From DASQJJ01 sp035631115 (lineage in GTDB: Bacteria; Patescibacteriota; Microgenomatia; Levybacterales; UBA12049), in NCBI GenBank assembly GCA_035631115.1, contig DASQJJ010000018.1, positions 1 through 19,460 of the forward strand: a stretch of DNA of 19,460 nt. The letters are read 5' to 3'. Both the position numbers and the translations under genes were made by a program. Below the pieces are notes generated by a model that worked only from the letters and a program-made list of their open reading frames with translations, was not told the DNA's origin and did no database searches. The number at the start of each line of letters is the position of its first letter. Position 1 is the stretch's first letter. Positions 13,905 to 19,460 of the stretch are shown piece after piece.

Positions 13905-13995
13905 TAAATCATAAATCTCAAATAACAAATAACAAATGATTTTGAATTTTTAGTATTTGTAATTTGTTTGTATCTTGATTTTTGTATCTTGGTTA
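13905..13995. repeat. AT-rich imperfect inverted repeat between ATPase and permease genes
   Basis: AACAAATAACAAAT (13924-13937) pairs with ATTTGTAATTTGTT (13955-13968) with 13 of 14 matches, and weaker similarity extends outward on both sides (aaatc and atctc repeats against gattt and gtatct). It fills most of the 148-base gap (13855-14002). The AAATAACAAAT style resembles AT-rich intergenic repeats of candidate-phyla genomes, from memory. It may be a mobile palindromic repeat, an attenuator or an mRNA stabiliser. Confidence 0.5.
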
Positions 13996-14002
13996 TTATT
14001 GG

Positions 14003-14683
14003 TCACTTGACCAATAGCCCGTCTTTTACATGAATTATTTTTTTTGCTTGCTTTGCAATGTCTGGTTCGTGAGTTATTAAAACAATTGTTTTGCCTGCTG
14101 CATTTAACTCTTTAAGAATACGCATAATATCATCTCCGGATTTGGTATCAAGATTTCCTGTTGGCTCGTCTGCTAAAATAATTTCTGGATCATTCATAAG
14201 CGCTCTTGCTATTGCAACTCGTTGTTGTTGTCCACCGGATAACTGATTAGGATGATTATTCATTCTCTCTGAAAGTCCAACTTTTTCCAATAATTCTTTT
14301 GCTCTTTCTTCTCTTTCTTTTCTTGGCATGCCTGCATAAATAGAGGGTAAAATAACATTATCTAAGGCAGATGCTCGTGACAAAAGATTGAAAGATTGAA
14401 AAACAAACCCTATTTCTTTACTTCGAATAAGTGCAACATGATCTTCTGGTAATCCTGTTGTTAGAGAATCGTTGAGAGTATATGTACCAGATGTTGGACT
14501 ATCCAATAGTCCAATAATATTCATAAGTGTTGATTTACCAGACCCTGACGGTCCAGTAATTCCGATAAAGTCTCCACGATTAACAGTAAGGGTTATTCCT
14601 TTTAAGACTTCTGTTATAACATCCAGTGTTGCGTAGTGCTTTTTTATATTTTCTAATTGAATAATAGGTTGCCTTGAATTCAT
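14003..14683 (-). CDS. MacB/LolD-type ABC transporter ATPase
   Basis: The 226-residue protein has all ATPase motifs: Walker A GPSGSGKST (44-52), the Q-loop FVFQSFNLL, the signature LSGGQQQRVAIARAL, Walker B and D-loop ILADEPTGNLDTKS, and the switch His in LITHEPD. Length and the PTGNLD sequence place it with the stand-alone MacB/LolD/FtsE group that drives FtsX-type permeases. It starts 6 bases after the adaptor stop codon without a Shine-Dalgarno sequence, so the two are cotranscribed. The substrate could be a peptide, lipoprotein or antibiotic. Confidence 0.95.
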   Translation of the reverse strand: MNSRQPIIQLENIKKHYATLDVITEVLKGITLTVNRGDFIGITGPSGSGKSTLMNIIGLLDSPTSGTYTLNDSLTTGLPEDHVALIRSKEIGFVFQSFNLLSRASALDNVILPSIYAGMPRKEREERAKELLEKVGLSERMNNHPNQLSGGQQQRVAIARALMNDPEIILADEPTGNLDTKSGDDIMRILKELNAAGKTIVLITHEPDIAKQAKKIIHVKDGLLVK

Positions 14684-14689
14684 GTAGAG

Positions 14690-15763
14690 TTATTTTACGA
14701 GTTGCTGTTGCGCTTGTGTTGGATCCAATGCAACCTCATCATTTACCGATAATCCATATAATACTTCTGCATCTGTATCGTTTTGCATGCCTATTTTTAT
14801 ATTCTGTTTTTTAAAACCTTTGCTTGTTTTAACGTACACAAACTTATCATCAACAATACTTGAGAGTGGGACTGAAACAACATTATCTTTTTGATTAAGG
14901 ATAATATCCGCATTTGCATTCATACCAATGCGGTAGGTATTATTTGTATTTTCTGGAAGGGGCGTCTCAACGGTAAATGCGTTTCCACCATTACTCGTTG
15001 TATGACTAATAAAATCTATCCGTGTTATCTCTTCTGAAAGCGTTGTGGATGCATATGCGTCAAAGACAACATGCACAGGAAGTCCTTGGGTAACCTTTCC
15101 AATATCTGCTTGGTCTACATCTGCATCAAAAGCAAGGCTTGCTGGGTCGGTAACGGTAAAAGTTGTAGATCCAGCTACTGCATCTGGACCTGCTAGCTCG
15201 GTATCTGCGCGCGTCACAATACCTCCTATTGGCGTCCACAAGACAGCTTGTTTTTTTGCCAAATCTTGCAACTCTACAGAGTTGACCGCTTGGTCTAAAT
15301 TATATTGATTGTTTTGCAAGATTCTTTTCATATCATCATTGAGTGCTTGCTGTGGAGTACGATTTTGATTGTCGGATTGCTTTTGGTCGAAAGTGTTTCT
15401 TTGCAAAGAATATGCAATGAGAGCGGCTTGTAAATTCTTTTGGGCTATTTGTTGGTCAATTGTTGCCAAAACTTGTCCTGGGACAACCGTGTCTCCTTTT
15501 TTTACCCCAACATAGGCGAGCCTTCCGCTTATGGGAAATGTTAAATTAACTGTCTTTTTACCAACAACCGACCCACTCACAGAAATACTTTGGACAAATT
15601 GCTTCCTGGAGACTTTCTCTGTAGGAATAGTTGGTTTGGGGCGGGGCCAAAAAATAAATATAATAATTCCAATAAGAAGAAATGCACCAGAAATTCTTTT
15701 GTGATTCCACAGCCAGGCAAGTCCAGACAACAAAAAAGAAAGAGGTTTGTTCCAAAACGCCAT
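14690..15763 (-). CDS. MacA/HlyD-type periplasmic adaptor protein
   Basis: The 357-residue protein has an N-terminal membrane helix (about 24-43, ISGAFLLIGIIIFIFWPRP). A barrel-sandwich half-motif follows (GRLAYVGVKKGDTVVPGQVLATID), then a short helical hairpin (about 115-170), the second lipoyl half (AVLWTPIGGIVTRADTELAG), a beta-barrel domain and a membrane-proximal domain ending SVNDEVALDP. This is the membrane-fusion layout of MacA. In an organism probably lacking an outer membrane, it would act with the two downstream genes as an exporter or cell-surface sensor. It is the first gene of the operon: TATAAT lies 6 bases before its ATG. Confidence 0.92.
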   Translation of the reverse strand: MAFWNKPLSFLLSGLAWLWNHKRISGAFLLIGIIIFIFWPRPKPTIPTEKVSRKQFVQSISVSGSVVGKKTVNLTFPISGRLAYVGVKKGDTVVPGQVLATIDQQIAQKNLQAALIAYSLQRNTFDQKQSDNQNRTPQQALNDDMKRILQNNQYNLDQAVNSVELQDLAKKQAVLWTPIGGIVTRADTELAGPDAVAGSTTFTVTDPASLAFDADVDQADIGKVTQGLPVHVVFDAYASTTLSEEITRIDFISHTTSNGGNAFTVETPLPENTNNTYRIGMNANADIILNQKDNVVSVPLSSIVDDKFVYVKTSKGFKKQNIKIGMQNDTDAEVLYGLSVNDEVALDPTQAQQQLVK

Positions 15764-15769
15764 AGAAGT

Positions 15770-15798
15770 ATTATACGGCTATTGTGTACTTCTGGATA
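15770..15798 (-). promoter_or_regulatory. Promoter of the exporter operon (leaderless)
   Basis: On the minus strand a perfect TATAAT (15770-15775) lies 6 bases before the ATG at 15763. The -35 position at 17 bases reads TATCCA (15793-15798), a poor match. Confidence 0.55.
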
Positions 15799-15814
15799 GT
15801 GCTTTTTATTAAAA

Positions 15815-15844
15815 CTGGCAGAGAAGAGACTATTTTGATAAAAT
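15815..15844 (+). promoter_or_regulatory. Promoter of tRNA-Arg
   Basis: CTGGCA (15815-15820) and TAAAAT (15839-15844) are 18 bases apart. Transcription would start at about 15851, a few bases before the mature tRNA 5' end at 15854. Confidence 0.5.
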
Positions 15845-15853
15845 ACGAGTATT

Positions 15854-15927
15854 GCGCCTGTAGCTCAGTGGATTAGAGCACTTCGCTTCGGACGAAGGGG
15901 TCGGGGGTTCAAGTCCCTCCAGGCGCG
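15854..15927 (+). tRNA. tRNA-Arg (anticodon UCG)
   Basis: A complete 74-base cloverleaf can be folded by eye. The acceptor stem is GCGCCTG with CAGGCGC, the D stem GCTC/GAGC, and the anticodon stem CTTCG/CGAAG around loop CTTCGGA, giving anticodon TCG at 15888-15890. The variable loop has 5 bases, and the T stem GGGGG/CCCTC encloses loop TTCAAGT. The discriminator is G15927. The next bases are CAG, so CCA is not encoded and must be added enzymatically. The 3' part from 15914 is repeated at 16282. Confidence 0.95.
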
Positions 15928-15971
15928 CAGCGTAAGAAATTATTTCATAATTTCAACGCTGCTGAGACGCT
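15914..15971 (+). repeat. Direct repeat, proximal copy: tRNA-Arg 3' end plus hairpin A
   Basis: Counted by eye, 44 of 58 bases match the copy at 16282-16339 without gaps, at a constant offset of 368. The first 15 bases (TCCCTCCAGGCGCGC) are identical. This copy belongs to the intact tRNA. Confidence 0.85.
15927..15962 (+). other. Hairpin A after tRNA-Arg
   Basis: GCAGCGT pairs with ACGCTGC, and inside an AAG/CA internal loop AAATTAT pairs with ATAATTT around the loop TTC. It starts at the tRNA discriminator base. It could be a transcription end signal, although no U-tract follows, or part of the insertion site. Confidence 0.7.
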
Positions 15972-15996
15972 GAAATTTAAAAATTTCTTGCGTCTC
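15964..15996 (+). other. Hairpin B upstream of the GIY-YIG gene
   Basis: GAGACGC pairs with GCGTCTC, and inside an internal loop AAATTT pairs with AAATTT. Its reverse complement (GCAAGAAATTT..AAATTTCAGCG) resembles hairpin A, so it appears to be a third, inverted copy of the same element. The rest of the gap to the gene at 16015 shows no clear promoter. Confidence 0.6.
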
Positions 15997-16014
15997 GCTA
16001 TCTGATTATCCACA

Positions 16015-16275
16015 ATGTTCTATACCTACGTTCTTCAAAGTAAAAAGAACAATAGTTTATATATTGGCTATACTTCCGATCTAAGAAAACGAGTAAAAGA
16101 TCATAACTCTGGAATTAATAAAGCAACTAAGCCTTTTATTCCCTATAAACTTATTTTTTATGAATCATTTATTAATAGACAAGATGCAAAGAATAGAGAA
16201 GCTTACTTAAAAGGCGGTTATGGTCGTAAAACGCTTAATGCAATGCTTAAAAAATATTTTCTTCATAACTTGTGA
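16015..16275 (+). CDS. GIY-YIG nuclease-domain protein (UPF0213/YhbQ-like)
   Basis: This 86-residue protein is a single GIY-YIG domain. YTYVLQS (3-9) and LYIGYT (15-20) are the two strands carrying the name motif, with the helix SDLRKRVKDHNSG (21-33) supplying the conserved Arg. KPFIPYKLIFYESF is the third strand, and REAYLKGGYGRK holds the catalytic Glu62. The fold cleaves DNA in homing endonucleases and UvrC; short free-standing versions have poorly known roles. The gene lies between two copies of the tRNA-Arg 3' end, and its stop codon sits 6 bases before the distal copy. That placement suggests a mobile tRNA-targeted cassette. No Shine-Dalgarno sequence or good promoter is seen, so read-through from the tRNA is possible. 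Confidence 0.9.
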   Translation: MFYTYVLQSKKNNSLYIGYTSDLRKRVKDHNSGINKATKPFIPYKLIFYESFINRQDAKNREAYLKGGYGRKTLNAMLKKYFLHNL

Positions 16276-16281
16276 GGCAAT

Positions 16282-16339
16282 TCCCTCCAGGCGCGCCACG
16301 TAATAAATTGCACAGCAATTTAAACGTTGTTGAAACGCT
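16282..16339 (+). repeat. Direct repeat, distal copy: displaced tRNA-Arg 3' end plus hairpin C
   Basis: This is the partner of 15914-15971. It holds the T-arm and acceptor 3' half, the discriminator G16295, and then CCA (16296-16298). It contains no 5' half, so it is a tRNA remnant and not a functional gene. Its last bases overlap the stop codon of the convergent glycosyltransferase gene. Confidence 0.85.
16298..16327 (+). other. Hairpin C, homologous to hairpin A
   Basis: ACGT pairs with ACGT and AAATTGC with GCAATTT around the loop ACA. Against hairpin A, three base pairs differ by compensating changes (G-C to A-T once, and A-T and T-A to G-C and C-G), so pairing was conserved while sequence drifted. 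Confidence 0.7.
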
Positions 16340-17420
16340 ATGCCTTGAGGATAATACTTTTTGCCCGATTGGTTAGTGTATAAGAATCCAAAGAGGTGAG
16401 AAGTGATTCATAGACGGATTCATACTCATTTGCCATTTTCCCGCTACTAAAATTACTCAAGCTATACAGTCTGCAATACTCCCTGTCTATTTGAGAAATA
16501 TTTTTAATATATCCAACTGCCTGATCAATATTTTTTGCTAAAAATCCTGTTTTTCCATGAAGGATAATTTCGTTCATGGACCCTTTATTAAATGCCACAA
16601 CTGGAGTTCCACACGCCATTGCCTCTATAATAGTAAGCCCAAATGGTTCCTCCCATTCTAGAGGATGTAAAAAGCACAATGCTTCTGCCATAAGTCTATT
16701 TCTTTGGGTTTCGGATACTTCCCCAACCCATACTATTTTCTTATTAAGATGAGGTTTTATTTTCTCATTGAAGTAATCTACATTCTTTTCCTCTAATTTT
16801 GCTGCAATAATAAGGGGAAGGCCAAGCTTTTGGGCAATAGTAATTGCGTTATGAATACCTTTTTCTGGACTAAATCTCCCAACTGCAAGAAGGTATCCTT
16901 TTTGGGGCAGTGAATGCGGATAATGCGTCATAGACAGTCCATTATAAATATTTGCAGCATGATTAAGATATAATGCATTTTTTCGTTGTGAATATGAAAT
17001 GCTCACTAAATGAGGCTTGGAAAATCTTTCATACAATGGAATAACTTCTTTTGTTAATGGTCCATGAATAGTTGACACAACTGGTACGCGGGCACTTTGG
17101 GCAAAAGGAAGACCAAAATATCCTGTATGGTCATGAATAACATCAAATGCATCTTGAAAGCTGTAGGCATTGCCTAAATGCATAAGAGTCATTTGAATGC
17201 GTTTTCCTATCTCCTCCATGGTTGGATACGCTTCTCGTAGTGGCTTATCAAAAACAGACACTAATTTTGCAGATGTCTTGGAGTTACCGCTTGCAAAAAG
17301 TGTTACGTCATGTCCTCTTTTTACCAATTCCTCAGTAAGTACAGAGACCACTCGTTCTGTTCCTCCATAAAATCGTGGTGGTACATTTTCTATTGGTGGT
17401 GCAATCATTGCGATTTTCAT
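16338..17420 (-). CDS. Glycosyltransferase family 4
   Basis: The 360-residue enzyme has two Rossmann-like halves. The N-terminal half starts MKIAMIAPPIENVPPRFYGGTERVVSVLTEEL, with the glycine-rich acceptor-side loop, and includes DVIHDHTGYFGLP. The C-terminal half has YLLAVGRFSPEKGIHNAI, VWVGEVSE and the donor-binding motif EEPFGLTIIEAMACGTPVVAF with the E-x7-E pattern. GT4 enzymes retain configuration and use nucleotide sugars; donor and acceptor are unknown. A TTG at 17432 opens the frame 4 codons earlier, but the ATG at 17420 starts the conserved first strand. It lies 67 bases downstream of the glycoside hydrolase gene, on the same strand. Confidence 0.9.
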   Translation of the reverse strand: MKIAMIAPPIENVPPRFYGGTERVVSVLTEELVKRGHDVTLFASGNSKTSAKLVSVFDKPLREAYPTMEEIGKRIQMTLMHLGNAYSFQDAFDVIHDHTGYFGLPFAQSARVPVVSTIHGPLTKEVIPLYERFSKPHLVSISYSQRKNALYLNHAANIYNGLSMTHYPHSLPQKGYLLAVGRFSPEKGIHNAITIAQKLGLPLIIAAKLEEKNVDYFNEKIKPHLNKKIVWVGEVSETQRNRLMAEALCFLHPLEWEEPFGLTIIEAMACGTPVVAFNKGSMNEIILHGKTGFLAKNIDQAVGYIKNISQIDREYCRLYSLSNFSSGKMANEYESVYESLLTSLDSYTLTNRAKSIILKA

Positions 17421-17487
17421 ATGGCATAACAATAATGGTCTTGACCTATGGAAGGCTTTATAAATACGTAAGAATTATGTAAGAGGT

Positions 17488-18795
17488 CTAGAAAGCTGCA
17501 GGTGCGGTAAGTCCCAAGAGGACATCGTAAATTGCAGCTGCAGACCATGCTTGATTCATGCAGCTTGATTGTCCATACATACTTTTATATGGGAGATAAT
17601 CTCCTTCTTTTTCTATGTAAAGCTCAATTGGACTATCAAAATGGTGAATCGGTTGAAGCATGGCATGAGTAAGAAGGGACGCCTCCTGAGTAAACCCAAA
17701 ATTATCTAATCCTTCGACAATAAGTCCATTAAGCATTGGCCAAAAGCTTCCATTGTGGTAAGAATTTTCATTGGGATTAAAGGTAGGAGACAAAGCACTC
17801 ATTGTGCGAATACCCGCGTGAGGGACAAATAAATCTGGTTGAAATGCCCGCTTTACCATATCTGTTATGTACACCTCATCAATAATGGAGTATCTTTTGC
17901 CATTTTTCTCATAGCTTGCCCACATGCAAAGAAGCGGATTGGAGGTAATTGTTGGCACGGGATTTTTTTCTCCATTGAGTGCTTGAGCCAAATACCATAA
18001 TCCATTACTTTTTAATAAAAATTTCTCTTCAAAGGTTTTCTTTAATTGTGTTGCAAATCTGCTAAGTACTTTCCCTCCTTTGCTCTTTTTTTCATGCTCA
18101 AGAAAATAATCAGACCACAGCATAAGCGCAACGTAAGAAATTGCTTGTACCTCAACAGGAGCAATTGGGTAAGAAGGGAGATTGCCTTCTTTATCTGCAA
18201 GGGAAGGAAGAGAATCAGCCCACGATTGCACGACAAGTCCCCCAAATTTTCTTGACCGAGGCAACTCGTACTCTATTAAATAATCATCGTCCATATCTCC
18301 ATAGCGGATAATCCACTGGAGTGCATGTTTTACCGAAGGGAGTACAGACTTGAGGAATTCTGAGTCTTTGGTTGTTTCCCAGTACTTATAGAGTGCAATA
18401 AGTCCTAGAGGAGTTGCATCTATACTATCATAATTTCGCAAAATTTTGTCTGGATAGATATACCACGGAAGGGGTCTGTTAACAAGTCTTTCATATTTAT
18501 CTACACGGTATTCATGAATAAATTTTCCGGGTTGCTCGCCGCTTTCTATATTTTCCTGAGTCCCCTGAAGTGAGCAATGAGTAAGCAAACTTTTTTTGCA
18601 CATTTGTAATAAATCATGGTCATGTTTGGTCTTATTAGCTTTTAAAATTTTAAGAATAGTTATAAAACTATCTCGTCCAAAAATACATCCAAAAACTTCA
18701 TCTTTTCCAGACGCGTTAATCCCCTCGGGTGTTTCTAGGTCCCTCAGGCATCTATATATTTTCTCTCGTAGCAGTACTAATTCCTTTTGTGACAT
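17488..18795 (-). CDS. Amylo-alpha-1,6-glucosidase-type glycoside hydrolase (glycogen debranching family)
   Basis: The 435-residue protein resembles the (alpha/alpha)6-barrel catalytic domain of glycogen-debranching enzymes. Landmarks are FGRDSFI (39-45), NYDSIDATPLGLIALYKYW, QSWADSLPSL, a PVEVQAISYVALML helix, and SYHNGSFWPMLNGLIVEGLDNFGF near the C-terminus. It lacks the N-terminal domain of full debranching enzymes, and its substrate may be another alpha-glucoside. No signal peptide is seen, so it is cytoplasmic. It precedes the GT4 gene on the same strand, so the two may act on one glucan or glycoside. A TTGACT-17-TATAGT promoter lies upstream; the leader would be about 15 bases and has no Shine-Dalgarno sequence. 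Confidence 0.82.
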   Translation of the reverse strand: MSQKELVLLREKIYRCLRDLETPEGINASGKDEVFGCIFGRDSFITILKILKANKTKHDHDLLQMCKKSLLTHCSLQGTQENIESGEQPGKFIHEYRVDKYERLVNRPLPWYIYPDKILRNYDSIDATPLGLIALYKYWETTKDSEFLKSVLPSVKHALQWIIRYGDMDDDYLIEYELPRSRKFGGLVVQSWADSLPSLADKEGNLPSYPIAPVEVQAISYVALMLWSDYFLEHEKKSKGGKVLSRFATQLKKTFEEKFLLKSNGLWYLAQALNGEKNPVPTITSNPLLCMWASYEKNGKRYSIIDEVYITDMVKRAFQPDLFVPHAGIRTMSALSPTFNPNENSYHNGSFWPMLNGLIVEGLDNFGFTQEASLLTHAMLQPIHHFDSPIELYIEKEGDYLPYKSMYGQSSCMNQAWSAAAIYDVLLGLTAPAAF

Positions 18796-18816
18796 GTGGA
18801 TAATGAGGATATATTT

Positions 18817-18845
18817 ACTATACCAACCATATCATACCGAGTCAA
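18817..18845 (-). promoter_or_regulatory. Promoter of the glycoside hydrolase/GT4 pair
   Basis: On the minus strand TTGACT (18840-18845) and TATAGT (18817-18822) are 17 bases apart. The -10 is 21 bases from the ATG at 18795, so unlike most promoters here it gives a short leader. Confidence 0.65.
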
Positions 18846-18921
18846 GTAAAAATGAGGTAAATAATACCCTATAGCAATTTTCTTACAAAGTAATTTATTA
18901 AAATAGAAGTGTATTGCTTCA

Positions 18922-18930
18922 TGCTATACT
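18922..18930 (+). promoter_or_regulatory. Extended -10 promoter of the C39-like peptidase gene (leaderless)
   Basis: TGCTATACT is an extended -10; 6 bases follow to the ATG at 18937. No -35 is evident at 17 bases, as is usual for extended -10 promoters. Confidence 0.6.
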
Positions 18931-18936
18931 TGCATT

Positions 18937-19460
18937 ATGTTAGATATTAAAACAATCAAGCAAGACAAAGGATCTGTTGAATGTGGCCTTGCAACGCTTT
19001 CAATGCTTTATTCGTATTATGAAGAGGACAAGACATTAGATGATTTAAGAAAAGAATTACCTACAGTGCAATTTGGAACATTTTCCCCTCAATTAGGAAT
19101 AAATTTACTACATGATGGTTTTGAAGTGGAAATAATTACCCGCAATCCTCTGCTCGTTGAAAGAAAAGATAAAGATTTATCTAGCGAAACATTACTAAGT
19201 AAGTTAGAAGAAAAGTTAGCTCAATATAAAACTAAAGATGATAATTACACTGGAGTTGATTACTTTATTAAATTCATGAAAGCAGGAGGAAAAGTTAAAG
19301 TAAAAATACCAGATATTGAAGATCTGAGGGAAGAATTGAATAGTAATAGACCAGTTATTGCGTTTTTGTCCAACTCTTCCCTTTACAAAGAAAACATAGC
19401 GAAAAAGCTTAATCAGCCATTCAATTATACTTTTCATATAGTCTTAGTAGTTGGTGCCGA
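18937..19460 (+). CDS. Peptidase C39-like (papain-fold) protein, N-terminal part (runs off the window)
   Basis: The frame is open from the ATG to the window edge (174 complete codons). The start KQDKGSVECGLATLSMLYSYY has the C39-type pattern: a Gln (position 9) for the oxyanion hole and Cys16 in ECG as nucleophile, followed by a helix. After about 150 residues, FNYTFHIVLVVGAD supplies the catalytic His. C39-like domains cleave double-glycine leaders in bacteriocin exporters, but free C39_2-type proteins have other, often unknown, roles. There is no signal peptide in the visible part. The insertion between Cys and His (KVKVKIPDIEDLREEL) is longer than in minimal C39 domains. The catalytic Asp/Asn and any further domains lie outside. 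Confidence 0.75.
   Translation, partial: MLDIKTIKQDKGSVECGLATLSMLYSYYEEDKTLDDLRKELPTVQFGTFSPQLGINLLHDGFEVEIITRNPLLVERKDKDLSSETLLSKLEEKLAQYKTKDDNYTGVDYFIKFMKAGGKVKVKIPDIEDLREELNSNRPVIAFLSNSSLYKENIAKKLNQPFNYTFHIVLVVGA

Noticed and set aside
13905..13995. CRISPR array
   Set aside because: The AAATAACAAAT units are short, irregular and form an inverted rather than a direct repeat; there are no uniform spacers and no cas genes.
16276..16298. A second functional tRNA gene
   Set aside because: Only the T-arm and acceptor 3' half are present. The 5' half is replaced by the end of the GIY-YIG gene, so no cloverleaf can form.
1..19460. UGA recoding to glycine (code 25), as in Gracilibacteria-type organisms
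   Set aside because: TGA ends recognisable genes (10212-10214 and 16273-16275), and no conserved protein here needs in-frame TGA to be read through.

Overview
The window looks like a chromosomal piece of a Candidate Phyla Radiation (Patescibacteria) bacterium, most likely Microgenomates-like. This is inferred from the low G+C, tight packing, many small orphan proteins, a sortase, DUF378, DUF1003 and DUF2079 proteins, a LutC-like LUD protein, and the REP-like and AT-rich intergenic repeats. TAA, TAG and TGA all end genes, so there is no sign of UGA recoding. No 16S or marker tree can be run here, so the phylum is an inference.

Layout. 1-261: C-terminal part of a thiamine diphosphokinase. 279-1009: DUF1003 protein and a small membrane protein. 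1021-2041: a LUD-domain protein divergent from a HxlR/YodB-like regulator, with operator-like palindromes between them. 2043-3396 (minus): small orphan, sortase, DUF378 protein. 3471-6379 (minus): SGNH-hydrolase-like protein and the GTPase TypA/BipA. 6467-7363 (plus): polysaccharide deacetylase. 7364-7696 (minus): orphan. 7798-9036 (plus): DNA polymerase IV with a perfect palindrome over its start. 9033-10124 (minus): charged orphan and an ATP-cone/PD-(D/E)XK fusion. 10212-15763 (minus): a MacAB-like exporter (adaptor, ATPase, permease) and an 802-residue flippase/DUF2079 fusion, closed by a hairpin terminator. 15854-16339: tRNA-Arg(UCG), hairpins, a GIY-YIG nuclease gene, and a second copy of the tRNA 3' end. 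16338-18795 (minus): family 4 glycosyltransferase and glycogen-debranching-type glycoside hydrolase. 18937-end (plus): N-terminal part of a C39-like peptidase.

The most striking structure is at the tRNA. The tRNA 3' end and the hairpin after it recur without gaps exactly 368 bp downstream, on the far side of a GIY-YIG gene. The two hairpins differ by paired, compensatory substitutions, and the distal copy carries a CCA that the intact tRNA lacks. This looks like a minimal tRNA-targeted nuclease cassette that rebuilt the tRNA 3' end on insertion.

A second window-wide signal is promoter placement. For most genes a good -10 hexamer lies only 6-9 bases upstream of the start codon, often with a -35 at 16-18 bases, so transcription should begin at or beside the start codon. 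Leaderless translation therefore looks like the normal mode here, and this decides several start codons. The DUF378 gene is the clear exception, with a strong Shine-Dalgarno sequence. Much of the gene content concerns the cell surface: sortase, deacetylase, MacAB-like exporter, glycan-related membrane protein and GT4.
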